NCBI GenBank assembly: GCA_015039465.1 | Contig: MU130494.1 | Coordinates: 194,651-258,650, forward strand | Direction of reading: 5' to 3' | DNA: 64,000 bases | DNA from: Phlegmacium glaucopus | Taxonomy: Eukaryota > Basidiomycota > Agaricomycetes > Agaricales > Cortinariaceae | Shown: one piece after another, positions 1-10,221 of the stretch | How positions within the stretch are numbered: position 1 is the stretch's first letter | Layout: every line of letters begins with the position of its first letter | Notes under the pieces: model-generated | Told to the model about the DNA's origin: nothing | Seen by the model: the letters and a program-made list of their open reading frames with translations, nothing else | The model's database searches: none | Program-made: the position numbers and the translations under genes

Positions 1-1082
1 GTATTTTGTACCCTTCATGAACATGAATATGGACCACGTTGTCGTGTACATGGATGCCAAAATAATAAAGTTGCACCAACCCAAGCATGCTCTCAACACA
101 AAATGCAATGGGAAAAACACAGTCAACACCATAGCCAATCAAGTCTTACAGGTGTTCGACGTATGTTACAAAGGCCTACTGAAAATTTGCCATGGAATCC
201 TGCAACCAGAGGAAATGTGCAGCCACATGATGAAAATACCCCAGAACCCACTCGAACCCACTACTTCAGCCCTCCCCGTTTTTATTGTGTGGAAACAATC
301 TGTGCACCCTGTGGTGCAGTGATTGCTTGGGCTAAATTTTCAAAGTCTGAATCACCAACAAATATCTTGAACTTCTTAGACAAGGTATATCCCACAGAGG
401 ACTCTCGGCCTGACTATATATGTATTGACAAGGCTTGTCTTGTGCTCAAAACTTCAGTGAGCAATGGATCTTGGAATCAGTGGCAGAAAACTAGTCGCTT
501 TATTGTTGATGCATACCACTATATTAATCATCGCACAAGTGATTACCTCTGTCGGACATACTGTAACATCAGCAAACTCTGATTTTGGCTTATAGTGAGA
601 TATAGTAAAATGTAGTAAAATATAGCATGGGTCCCTATCTCTGTAGTGCTACAGAGATAGGGACCCATGCTATATTTTACTACATTTTACTATATCTCAT
701 TATGACCAAAATCAGAGTTTGCTGATGAACCCTGGGCCACTGGATGGCTCTGCTCCCAATCTTATCATTATAGACTTTGACAGAAGTGGGAAGCCTTATT
801 TGAAACGGGCATTCAATACTCAGGTATGTTTACTTTTATTATAAATTTTATCTCAATTAATGAAAGATTATTTAGGCATGTGAACAATTGAATGCATGGC
901 TGGGTGGCTTTGACTCTATTCTAAAACGTATGACACCTGGCAACTTTAATTGGTTTTTGCATACAATGCTCTTTTACCACAATCAATATGTTCTTCAGAG
1001 ACAAAGGCAAAAGAAGGAGAAGAAGGAGAAGAAGGATCAAGAGAGAGATGACTCTGACTCTGACAAAGAAAATGAAGACTGA
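1..1082 (+). pseudogene. KDZ-transposon-associated cysteine-cluster gene, 5' partial, split by a MITE
   Basis: The frame is open from the left edge of the window, so the 5' end lies outside. Residues just after the edge carry the cysteine/histidine cluster typical of CxC5/CxC6 proteins that accompany KDZ (Kyakuja-Dileera-Zisupton) transposases, with motifs CTLHEHEYGPRC and CAPCGAVIAWAKF. Further on are YICIDKACLVL, FIVDAYHYINHR and DYLCRTYCN, family hallmarks. The frame is interrupted at 566 by a hairpin element ending at 727, then resumes (PLDGSAPNL), crosses a 52 nt GT-AG intron at 824-875, and ends as EQLNAWLGGF plus a Lys/Asp/Glu-rich tail with the stop at 1080-1082. Without the insertion and intron the frame is continuous, so the gene was disrupted recently. 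It belongs to a DNA transposon and probably has no host role. Family assignment is from motif recognition only. Confidence 0.75.
567..727. mobile_element. Hairpin MITE (161 bp, CATCAG termini, 2-bp target duplication)
   Basis: Two ~79 bp arms are inverted copies of one another with a few mismatches near the ends and almost no loop (centre CTGTAG-TG-CTACAG). The element begins CATCAGCAAACTC and ends GAGTTTGCTGATG. It is flanked by AA on both sides (565-566 and 728-729); removing the element and one AA restores the KDZ-gene reading frame exactly, which defines the ends. There is no coding capacity. The superfamily is not clear, since a non-TA 2-bp duplication is unusual. A second element with the same terminal hexamer is at 62973-63358. 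Confidence 0.85.
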
Positions 1083-1195
1083 GTTACAAGTATTATTACA
1101 TTGTATATAAAGTAGGACATTGAATTGAGTTACAAGTATTACATTGTACTATAAAGTAGACCATGGTAACAGAGGCAAGTATTCCTTGAAATAGG

Positions 1196-1350
1196 CTCAG
1201 AATCCACTCAGAATCCACTCAGAATCCACTCAGAATCCACTCGGAATCCATTCAGATTTTATTTGAATTCTTGGACTCCACTTGATATCTTGGACTCCAC
1301 TCGGACTCCACTCGGATTCCACTGGGAAGTTCGGAGTCCACTCGGAGTCC
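1196..1350. repeat. 11-bp tandem repeat CTCAGAATCCA, five copies, plus degenerate tail
   Basis: Five head-to-tail units occupy 1196-1250, the last with one change. The tract then decays into related CCACTCGGACTC-like motifs to about 1350. Just upstream (1083-1160) a 22-bp segment beginning GAGTTACAAGTATTA is also duplicated. Similar TCAGAATC-type motifs recur far away at 60.0 and 62.0 kb. Confidence 0.8.
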
Positions 1351-1737
1351 ATTCGGAACTGTGGGGCACTGTAAAGTACTGTTCCGCGGCTAAAAATGCG
1401 AAAAAAGGTATGTTTAATATTTATCTATTCCGTAAAAATGTATTAACATCACTTATAGGTACATCTACTCTACCGAAAGCGACAGAAAATGTGCCAGGAC
1501 AATCAAAAACTCGAAAACGCGCGGTGTCGTCTGCGGATGCACTAAACAATGCCAAATGAGCATGCACAACACGAATTAGAAGGCACAGACGACAACACGA
1601 ACAAGACAATGGCTCGCAAACATGCGGCGTCATCTGCAAACGCGATCAATGCCCCCAAACGAGTGCGTACAACAGTCGAACATGACATAGAAGGCACGGA
1701 CGCGGCAGAATCAACAGCCCCCGATAACAATCCTTAG
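1263..1737 (+). pseudogene. Unrecognised Lys/Ala-rich reading frame with internal duplication and frameshift
   Basis: I do not recognise this. One frame runs 1263-1559 and stops at TGA; a second frame opens at 1549 and runs to 1737. Both carry the same type of sequence (RKRAVSSADALNNAK in the first, RKHAASSANAINAPK in the second, each near a short EGTD motif), so a block of about 105-110 bp is duplicated with a frame change at the junction. Downstream, possible exons at 1796-1862 (NGVQGIAWRLGFG), 1915-1963 and 2012-2064 are separated by GT-AG-like gaps. This may be the remnant of one multi-exon gene of unknown function. Confidence 0.3.
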
Positions 1738-2320
1738 TTCGCTGATTTTCTTAGAGGGGCAGGTTTAATAGTCGAATGCTCGTCATTCTAGGATTGTAAA
1801 TGGAGTTCAAGGTATTGCTTGGAGGTTGGGTTTCGGTATTGATGATCCTACCCAACCTGAAGGTAAGTTTAAAATAAAACTCTACAAGTCATCAGCTGAT
1901 ATACTTTTTCTCAGAATGGCAAAACCATCCTGCCGACGTGAACCTTCCTATTACTGCTGATTTGTAAGTACACCTGCCTTGGGTCTAAGCTTAATGCTTA
2001 CTATGATCTAGGGTCAACAATCCGGTTGCCATTTGGGAGAAAGTGTCGCAGACTGTGTTTGGTTGATTTTTTAGATATTTGTCAAGTGTTCTGTAGTTCT
2101 CGGTTCAATATGAAAAGTTTCTTTTTTTTCTTTTTCTTTTTTGCTTTGATTCTTATGGCATAGCAAAGTGTTATTGATCGATCGTGTCTTGAATGATGGC
2201 CTTGGCATGCTTATGTAATATTCCTGGCGGCCAAAAAAGTTTGGGTTGTCGTCGAACCAACATCCACAACACCTGTTCTCTTCCTTTGCCTTGCCTTGCC
2301 TCGCTTTGCACGAAGTAACT

Positions 2321-3200
2321 ATGACAGCAATCATACAACGACCTCTTCGTGGCTCGCGAATATCTTCTTTTTACCCTGTCAAAAACCTACCGTCGTTAGC
2401 GTCACTGGATAGTGCTTTCCAACTACAAGAGTACATTTCGTTGTTAATAAGACTGGACGTGCATGATGTGAATACCATTGTGTCTTTACCTGGCAACCCG
2501 TCGTCTGCCAAGGATAAGGAGAAAGAGGTGGTGATAGACATTCACTCTGAAAAGAAGGCCGAGAAGGAAGTTGTGGATGTTGAGAAAGCAAAAGGCGAGC
2601 CGACTGTGGATGAAGCTTGTTGGATATATGAGCAGTTGAGGTAAATAACTTTTCGTAGTTTTGTTCTAGCGTTGAAACCTTTCTTTTTTTTTCTCTTAGG
2701 CGTCTTGCACAGGACCTTTCACACCCATTAATCACAACTCTACAACAAGAATGTACACGTGCGTCGTGTCCGGAAATGAAAGCGGGAGAATGGCTTTATC
2801 TTTGCGTCGCCCATGGAAACGACGGTGCCATGGAGGTGTGTGCTTCATTCAGTTTCTATTCCAAGTACCGTGAAACCTGACTTGTTTTCTCTGGCAGCAT
2901 TGTTGCGCTATAGACTACATTTTGCATACCGTCAACAGTGCGACTGCCTTGTTAAGTTCACCACGCACATTTCCCTCTAGGTATGAACTGCTCTCGTCTT
3001 TTCAGTCATTACGTTGCATTACAATTCTTGTATTCTTTCTCCAGACTGCAAATCCCCCTCGCATCCCATAGACACTTTTCTTCTCTGGCCCGTCGTCTCG
3101 GACGTATCTTTGCACATGCCTATTTCCAAATATGAGAAAATGAAAGAAACCTTCCAGAAGGTTTATAAGGTACGTTCTCATTTCGTTGACCTCGAGCATC
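2321..3200 (+). pseudogene. MOB4/phocein-like MOB family gene, disrupted near the 3' end
   Basis: MOB family proteins are adaptors for NDR/Ste20 kinases; MOB4/phocein is part of the STRIPAK complex. Four exons are visible: 2321-2640, 2700-2835, 2898-2980 and one starting at 3045, with clean GT-AG borders and matching phases. The protein starts MTAIIQRPLRGSRI, has a charged Lys/Glu insertion, then EACWIYEQLRRLAQDL, the zinc-binding segment ECTRASCPEMKAGEWLYLC, HCCAIDYILHTVNSA, PRTFPSR and LGRIFAHAYF, all in MOB4 order. After HAYF the frame reaches TGA at 3133-3135, where the family expects a further helical region. Pieces resembling it appear in other frames (YEKMKETFQK), suggesting small indels. 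A tiny missed exon cannot be excluded. The ATG at 2321 matches the usual N-terminus. Confidence 0.7.
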
Positions 3201-3848
3201 ACATCCCATCAATTGGCATTCCCCTGTGCCAGGCCAAAAACGTTCTTGAGGATTAGTGGCACGCCGGCGGTGGATTACACTGCTCTCACGACAGACCCCC
3301 CTCCCAAACATGGTGCGTCCTTCCTTTCTGTTCATCTGATTGCGCTTAAACTCCCTGCTACTAGAGTCGTTCCAAGTCCAAATTGAGCTAACGAAGGTTT
3401 TATTGCTGATTTAGACGAAATCAAGACTATTGTTAGGCTCTCAATGTGGGAAGGTCAGGTGCCACTGAATATCACCTCCCATCATGGCCTTGCTTCTGTA
3501 CTTCTGTCACGCCCTTGGATATCTCACAGAAGCGGTGTCAAGTCCTCCCAAACCCCCCAGAATTCGAGAATTCACGTCAAAATTAGACCTGAACCCAGGC
3601 GCCAACCCGTAATCGGGGGATATCGGATCGATAACAACCTCGGACTGCCGACAATCACGCTTGACCTCCCTCAAGCCAACGAATATTGGGTCACACATAC
3701 TATACGACCCCGTTATTCAATCAATCGAGCCGCTGTGTGGCCTGTGCCTCCGACCATCGCAACTGTGCCAGTTCTGTTTGGCAAAAGGAAAGGGCGGAAA
3801 CCTATGATTTGTAATTACAGAGAAGTTCGGAAATGAGAAAAACGTTTG
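3201..3848. other. Gene-poor stretch with unrecognised open frames
   Basis: Open frames on the plus strand at 3186-3386 and 3444-3836 have no motif I know and no consistent splice structure. They may be worn exons of the gene whose fragments follow. No repeat or RNA gene was seen. Confidence 0.3.
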
Positions 3849-3854
3849 CCCGGG

Positions 3855-5309
3855 TACGGTTGACCACATCGGTCAGGTCTATTTTTGACAGTGTCAGATG
3901 GCACCGCTACCTGAAAAATCGACATGACGACAATTACAATTTGAGCCCAGTTCGGTTTGTTTTCGCTACTTATTACTAAGATAATAATAGTATCGCTTGG
4001 AAGTTGGGTTTGGTTCTATTTGTTTTGTACATATTTGTAACATATTTGTACATATCTTACATAACACCCATGTATTGGGATTAAACCTTCCAAGCGATAC
4101 GAGAGTGCTGGTTTTAGGAGCCTGGGGGAACAGGGACGACGAGGGTACGAAGTCGAAACGATCATTTGGGCTGCAGGTAATTTTTATTTATTTATTCTTT
4201 TTTCTTTTTTCTTTCTAACCAACTTGTTCTTCGGTAAACCTGTTTGTGACGACGACGAACGACAGGGGCACAGGAACGACGGAACGGGGATTAAACAAAT
4301 GTTTGGGCCTTTACCCTTGCAGGTTTTTTTTTTTCTTTTTTTTTTTTCTTTCTTTCTAACTAACTAAATTTTTATATTTGCTTACAGCTGTGACGACGAA
4401 AAATAAGTTTTTTTTATCCTTTACTTCTAAGTTCTAACTAACTTTTATATATGTCATTTTTAAGTACTATCCAACATCTCTGGCAAAAACAACCCTCATC
4501 CGAGCGTTCGGGTTATCTTATTCCGGCGAGTCAACCTCTACAAGTGAAAGGTGTCGTCAACTTTGCGAAGATCAAGCCTCAAGACCGGTTTAGGAAGATT
4601 AGTATCCAAAAGCATGCGTTATCCTTCCACTCTATATTATTATCCCAACAGCTTATAAATGTCGTTCTACAGTAGGTCGAAGCGTACCATCATTTAGAAT
4701 TTGTTGTGGCGTCTGGCATGCGAATTGATACGCAGCCGTTACAAATGAATGCTAAGCGCCTCAACATCCCACTTGTCCTTTACTATGGTGGCGAGAATCC
4801 CGGTTACTAGGCTACTACTAAGTTTCTCAAATTTCAATATGTAAGTTTGGCTTGTCGACTTTATTTCACTGGAAAGATTAGCTGGTGCACTGGAATGATG
4901 GCTACTATATTAAAGTGTATTTCGGGTCGTGCTGACTGCTGTACTTATAAATAATTTATTGACCACTGTGTCGGTTGTAACTTGTAGTAATTACAAGACG
5001 ATATTTGAGCCTTCGGCCTCCTTAGGGTTTCACTAATGTCACTGGTCACACATTCCCCGAGTAACACGCATATTGAACTCCGCTGGATTGCAATTACTCG
5101 GCAAACGTGACATGGCCTAAAAATTTCGCCCTCGTTTTTATACCTAGAAACCCATCGGAAGATGTTTAAATAGATAAAATAAATGTATATATCAAGTTTC
5201 AAAAGGTTTTATAAGGCGGGATGCAGAGGAAACCAGCTGCAACGAAAGATGGGCCCCACCGATGTATGGGCACAGGATAGTATAGACCTGACCGATGTGG
5301 TCAACCGTA
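3855..5309. repeat. Region bounded by perfect 28-bp inverted repeats
   Basis: Positions 3855-3882 (beginning TACGGTTGACCACATCGG) are the exact reverse complement of 5282-5309. Flanking bases extend the match imperfectly outward (CCGGG / CACGGGC). The ~1.4 kb between holds an Argonaute-like fragment, a 14-15 bp inverted repeat at about 3991-4005 and 4086-4099, and T-rich tracts followed by CTTTCTAACTAAC-like motifs repeated three times (4190-4445). This could be a terminal inverted repeat pair of an old element or a local inversion remnant; no target duplication was identified. Confidence 0.5.
4451..4860 (+). pseudogene. Argonaute-like gene fragment (PAZ to L2 region)
   Basis: The frame from 4451 contains VVNFAKIKPQDRFRKI, resembling the segment after the PAZ domain in fungal Argonautes. 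After a stop or intron, VEAYHHLEFVVASGM and PLQMNAKRLNIP followed by YYGGENPGY match the L2 pattern in which a GM motif precedes 'ARxLxPP..YG'. The order and spacing fit Argonaute, the slicer of RNA interference, but no PIWI domain with its catalytic Asp residues follows, and in-frame stops are present at 4673-4675 and 4808-4810. It is therefore read as a relic. Assignment is by motif memory and is moderate. Confidence 0.42.
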
Positions 5310-5519
5310 GCCCGTGTCATTTCGGAAAAAAATGCCCAAAAATGTTTCAGGGTTTCGGGAAATTTTGGGGTCGTATGATAATCGCGTCACATCCCGAGAT
5401 CGATCGGGGCAGCTATATAACTCGTCGTAAAATCGGAGATTCATTATCGACTTGTATCTACAACTTGCGTGAGTCAACTAGTGAACTTTTCCTCATAGTT
5501 TTCTGATTATCGATTGTAG

Positions 5520-5855
5520 GAGAAAATCGTGGAAATGGCTTACCGTACCTATTGTTCATCATTGCAGGCATTGACACTCACGGTTATCCTTCCAGGTGTG
5601 AAACTTAAATTTGGTACGGAGCAAGTTGATGGTGAAGTGAATAACTACGAAGTAGGTCCATATGCCGTCTCCTACGTTCCATTTAACATTTCTATCTAGG
5701 AATTAGTCAATACCGCCAAGCAGAGTTTTGGTTTGAACGCCGTAGGAATGAAATCAGGGTACATGATTATAAGTGACGAAGAAAGTTTCCAATATTCCGT
5801 TAAGCCTTATAAGGCTGGGATTAATATGATGCTTGTGATAGTGGAAAAAAAGTGA
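5520..5855 (+). pseudogene. Unrecognised two-exon fragment
   Basis: A plus-strand frame (AYRTYCSSLQALTLTVILPG, then FGTEQVDGEVNNYE) ends at a GTAGGT donor near 5654 and resumes after a TCTATCTAG acceptor near 5700 (ELVNTAKQSFGLNAVG), stopping at 5852-5854 after VIVEKK. Splice borders look real but the product is not recognised. It lies downstream of the Argonaute-like fragment; I cannot show that it belongs to it. Confidence 0.3.
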
Positions 5856-6329
5856 TCCGTTTTTTTGGTTCTGTAGCTATAAAATAAATAAATAAATTTC
5901 AGTCCTTATCAGGCTCCTCCTAAAACTAGAATGAAGTGCAGCCGTCGGCGGCATTTGCCTTGCTTGCGTGAGAAAGGCGAAGATGGGACATGGGCGAGAG
6001 GAATGGAGAATGAGAAATGTATAGGAGCAAGGGTTAGAAATACGGCGTTACAGTAATAGTGGTACAGTAAGGAAGAAGAATAATGAAAGACTCGGAAGAT
6101 GATGATGATTGGAAACCCGTTGTGTAATACAACAGGAAACACTGGAGAGGCAACGGAGAGGCAACTCACGTCACGGAATTTAAGACCCTCTCGCACAGTC
6201 AAAACAGACACGACGTCGATTCTACGAGAGGGTTTTCGTACAAACAAGACAAGTCGAGATAAAGGTGGTGGGAGAAGAAGGAACAGCCAGTATAGTTAGA
6301 ATACCCCGTCAAAGACGGAGGAGCGAAAT
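5856..6329. other. No gene seen
   Basis: No motif or spliced gene was found. Positions 6308-6329 are imperfectly complementary to the sequence just beyond the right end of the palindrome, so the inverted repeat may once have been longer. Confidence 0.4.
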
Positions 6330-6873
6330 GTCAAAATGTACCGTCATAGACCCAGCAGCGGACTAAGCTGATGCTGGGAATATGTCCTTCATTGACCAAT
6401 AAGCTGATGCCCCTACACATATGGGGGGTAATGGGTGCAGGTGAGCACTAATCGGGTACCCGAACCAATTATCTACTCAAAAATTAGCCAGAAAGCGGTT
6501 TCTGGCTGGGCGCTCGGGATACCCCAGGACCAGCCAGAAAACACATTCTGGGCTGGGCACTCGGGCATTCGGGATATCACCCGAATACCAGCCAGAAACT
6601 GTCTTTTCTGGCTGGTATTCGGGTGATATCCCGAATGCCCGAGTGCCCAGCCCAGAATGTGTTTTCTGGCTGGTCCTGGGGTATCCCGAGCGCCCAGCCA
6701 GAAACCGCTTTCTGGCTAATTTTTGAGTAGATAATTGGTTCGGGTACCCGATTAGTGCTCACCTGCACCCATTACCCCCCATATGTGTAGGGGCATCAGC
6801 TTATTGGTCAATGAAGGACATATTCCCAGCATCAGCTTAGTCCGCTGCTGGGTCTATGACGGTACATTTTGAC
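6330..6873. mobile_element. Perfect ~544 bp palindrome (269-bp arms, 6-bp loop)
   Basis: The arm 6330-6598 reads as the exact reverse complement of 6605-6873, with CTGTCT as the loop. Both strands therefore encode the same short frame (6435-6626 plus, 6577-6768 minus), which is a by-product of symmetry and not a gene. Arms contain repeated TCTGGCTGG motifs. Outside the arms similarity continues weakly (GCGAA at left, TTCGCGC at right). Perfect arms imply a very recent origin or homogenisation. A foldback transposon or MITE is the likeliest identity; no transposase is present and no clear target duplication was found. Confidence 0.85.
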
Positions 6874-8008
6874 AGTTCGCGCTTCCATCTGAGACGGACA
6901 AAGTGGGCTAACATATGTGCTTTTCAAGGCGGCTAATACACATTCTATGTTTGCGATTTCAATATCTATTTCAAGTTGCTTCAATTCCTTGAGTCTATCC
7001 TGTCTGGGGGCCCAAGGCTTGGTAGTGGACATTGTTTGATGAGTGATTCAAGGATGACCGTCGACTAGACACCTCACACAGGAGTACTGTCTGGCCTGCG
7101 ACTACATCCCAAAACAGAGTCTCACAAATCACAAACGCGTATCCAGGCTGCAACGAAATATTTCCGTCTTACAGCTGCTGCAACGCTCCGGACTCGTAAT
7201 GACGGGCGTAGCCACCTGACACTGCTTAGTATAGGCTAGTTCAAGGCTAGTTTGTAAGCAAAGGCGCACGCAAAATTTTGAAAACGCCTACAGATACGAG
7301 AACAGCTTTAACGCATAAAGTCTGCAGGGAAACCAATGTTCCTTTTGCTTTTAGCATACTTGCTCTGTACGTTTTTGCTTAGTATGCCTGTCAGTTCCAG
7401 ACCCTGACAAATCGATAAAGTTGATACTTTGGCTCGAAACTATGTAGTTCGAAAAACTTTTTAACTTGTTCAGAAAAAACTTGATCACATACCCTTGGAA
7501 GATCCAAGGCTCCGTGATGATGCCACCCTTAGGACATCGTTATATTATCAGTTTGATGCAAATCCCACACATACCTGCCCAAAACATTGGTCATTCCCTA
7601 ATTTTTACTTTTTCTCCTAGTTGAGTAATAATTCTGCGACATCAACAACTGATCAAGCGAGCCCTAATTTCTACCCTCCATATCCCCTGCCATTGCATTC
7701 CATATTTTCACCCCACTCCTCAAGCCTTCTTTGCAAACTGCAAACCTTTAGGATTACTCAGGCCAATTCCCAGAGAAAGAGACATAGGCTAGAAGGCTGC
7801 AGCTTGCACGGAAATGGACAAAACGGGTGGAGGGAAGTAAGTAGAGAAGTCAGGACGATTGTTGATCAAAGATTAGCGACGCGACAGACACGTGCACGCC
7901 GCAGGAGTGTCAAAAATAGCAGGCTCAGACTGACACAGAGGCGGGCTAGTGATTAAGCTACTTAGAACTGGTCAAAACTTATTCGATACTTATCTTCATC
8001 GACTCGAG
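6874..8008. other. No gene seen; upstream region of the first F-box gene
   Basis: Minus-strand frame 7032-6832 runs into the palindrome and has no known motif. Plus-strand frame 7621-7956 lacks an ATG start and recognisable content. The last few hundred bases are the presumed promoter and 5' UTR of the gene at 8009. Confidence 0.4.
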
Positions 8009-9200
8009 ATGTCTGTTCAAATATTTCCTCCTGAAATATTGAATCTCTTTGTCAATGAACTCGGATCGGCCACCAAGGATCCGCAATCACGAGCAACTTT
8101 GTTGGCTTGTACCCTAGTCAACAGACAATTCTATTATCAAGCGAGCTCACATATCTTTTCATCCCTCACGATCTACACTCAAAAACGTCTCAATGCTTTG
8201 CTTGATATATTAAACGCCAATCCCGATATAGCTCTACATATACGCTCGTTTACAGTAAAACATCAACCCACCTCCAAACATCAACCCACCTCCAAATATC
8301 TATCCGCTGCCTTCGGACGGCTACGTCGCCTACATCAATTTGGATGGATCGGTCGGCCTATTACCCAAGCCATGTTCACAGCGATGACTTTGTCCGTCAG
8401 CAGCCATTTTAGTGGTCATCCTTATCTTACTGCGCTCCATTTCAAGAGTATGACGGACTTCCCGCTATCCCTCTTCTCTTCATGCTGCCATCTAGAATGG
8501 CTCACTCTCACTGGAGTTGTATTCCTGAAAGTACGACCAGAGACACTGCCAAATTCACTCTTTCCCTCGTTGAGGAGGCTGAGCATTTCGGGCCCTTTGT
8601 CAGATGACGAGGCAGCTGGAATAATCGTGACCCATGCGGCTCCAACATTGACTACCTTCATTCTGCGTGATCCACCTCGCGATAATGGTAAATTTTGTAA
8701 TTCGCCCTTGGTTCCTCCAAATACTTGATTTATATCTCTACTACACAGCCGGGTCCTTCCTGAATTTCAAATCAACCATTGTCCTCCCAGTCCTAGAATC
8801 CATCCGGATGGATTGCAGGATGAATCTGGATGATGACACCCCTTTCACAAATTTCTTATCCCGGTTCCTCGAACATTCCACACCGATGCTCGCCCAGATC
8901 CAAATTCAACTTGTACCCGATCACAGATATATTTTCCCCCGGATACAACAATCCTTAGCCACAGGGTTTTTACCCATCGACAACTTATCAAGTCCAAGAT
9001 ATCGAGCTCAGCTGGAGACACTTGATCTTGTTTTTGTAGACAGATACTCTCCTTGGTTCTGCTCAGACTTATTCGAAATTCGGACGGTGCTCAATGAGAT
9101 TCTTCCAGCTACGTCATCTCGCAGTGAGACTGAAATAAAGATTACGGATGGTCCTTACCGACCGCCATATGCTTGCGTAGAAGTTCATTTTGTCTTTTAG
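8009..9200 (+). CDS. F-box-like protein, tandem copy 1
   Basis: Two exons, 8009-8687 and 8749-9200, encode 376 aa. The start MSVQIFPPEILNLFVNEL is the F-box pattern common in Agaricomycetes, followed by LLACTLVNRQF and SSHIFSSLTI. These proteins bind Skp1 through the F-box and are thought to recruit substrates to SCF ubiquitin ligases; the remaining ~300 aa is LRR-like but irregular. The intron has a GTAAAT donor and CTACACAG acceptor and both exons stay in phase. A short repeat (two copies of HQPTSK, residues 88-99) marks a small internal duplication. The paralogue at 10222 shares the exon structure and start, which supports both models. The substrate is unknown. Confidence 0.8.
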
Positions 9201-9423
9201 CAACTCTAGAGTCTGGGCCGCATAACCCGTTCAACCCAGGCTCAAACTCAACGAAAGACTTGTACTTTCCACTGGAAGATGGGGCTTCGAGTCTGTATCG
9301 CTAGCTGCACCTTCGAATTCATTCCCATAGCCACATAGTTCTATTCAGCAATAATTGGGGCCACACTGACCAACCCTCCTCCCCAATTCTCCTCGACTCT
9401 CTCCCTATACATCCTGTTCGAAG

Positions 9424-9744
9424 TTGCGCGTCCCTCTCTATACTCCTACAAATGTGTCCTTCCCAGTGGGCACCGTTTCAATAACTCCGCTTCTGGAAGT
9501 GTGCGGTTCCACCTCCGAACGTCAAGACAGTATAATTAAATTTACGCCTATATCTATAGCCCCATTCACAGGGCACTTCAAAGGACACTTTTGTGCTCGT
9601 TTCAACCAAGATACCTCAGAAGCATCATATGGAATTGTTCAGAATGGAAGTATTTCATTCCCGTCCCCACTATCGAAGGCCTACTTCTCAGCGCCTTCGC
9701 CAACCCTAGCTTCCAAGCCTAGCACGCTCCATCACACACTTTGA
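9424..9744 (+). pseudogene. Glycoside hydrolase family 92 relic, fragment from copy 1
   Basis: GH92 enzymes are alpha-mannosidases. This frame contains GTVSITPLLEVCGSTSERQD and GHFKGHFCARF, matching the N-terminal beta-sandwich part of fungal GH92 (the G...SERQD and FKGYFxARF motifs), followed by YGIVQNGS. There is no start, no signal peptide and no catalytic (alpha/alpha)6 domain. It lies 0.2 kb after the F-box gene; the second copy of the duplicated block carries a different GH92 piece in the same relative position. Confidence 0.6.
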
Positions 9745-9912
9745 GTTGGCACCTCTTTTATCTTGGAAGAGTAATTATTAGTGTTGGAATACCGACTTCA
9801 ACATCATCTATATCTCTCCTTCGCATCTGTAACCATTGACTGCAGGCCCTCTTCGATCCTTTTTCATGTATGCTATGTACTTGTCCAGCAGATACTATAT
9901 AGCATCAGTTTA

Positions 9913-10126
9913 CAGGGTCTTGCAATATGGTTTGCACAAAATTTTCACCGCAGTGTTTGATGTGACTGACAGCCACATTTCCACGCATCCCTGTAGTAAT
10001 ACAGTGAAGCTACTTGAAGGTCAAGACCCGACTATCTATCCCTCATTCGGCTAAATTTGATTGACAAGCAGTCACATCATAATGCTTCGCTACTATTTTT
10101 TTGTGCAAACCATATTGCAAGACCTG
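9913..10126. mobile_element. MITE family copy 1 (TIR CAGGGTCTTGCAATATGG)
   Basis: About 30-bp terminal inverted repeats begin CAGGGTCTTGCAATATGGTT and end GCAAGACCTG (one base lost against copy 2). The interior includes GTGACTGACAGCCACATTTC and CATCATAATGCTTCGC. A second, longer copy is at 49517-49765 with the same ends. Flanks are TTA on the left and TAA on the right. A 3-bp TWA duplication would fit PIF/Harbinger elements, but copy 1 does not match exactly. No coding capacity. Confidence 0.85.
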
Positions 10127-10221
10127 TAAGTTAGCATGCACGCGAGGTATTCAATGACAATAGGCCTGCCCTGAAGCGACCATTGCTATAAAGTAACGAA
10201 TGACGTTACCTTCTTTCTTCC

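Noticed and set aside
5909..6247. 112-aa minus-strand frame with hydrophobic stretches
   Set aside because: No motif, no splice support and no homologous copy in the window.
6435..6768. Two identical 63-aa frames on opposite strands
   Set aside because: They are the two arms of the palindrome read from either side; no independent coding evidence.
7621..7956. 111-aa plus-strand frame upstream of the first F-box gene
   Set aside because: It starts with TTG rather than ATG, has no motif and is not present in the duplicated copy.
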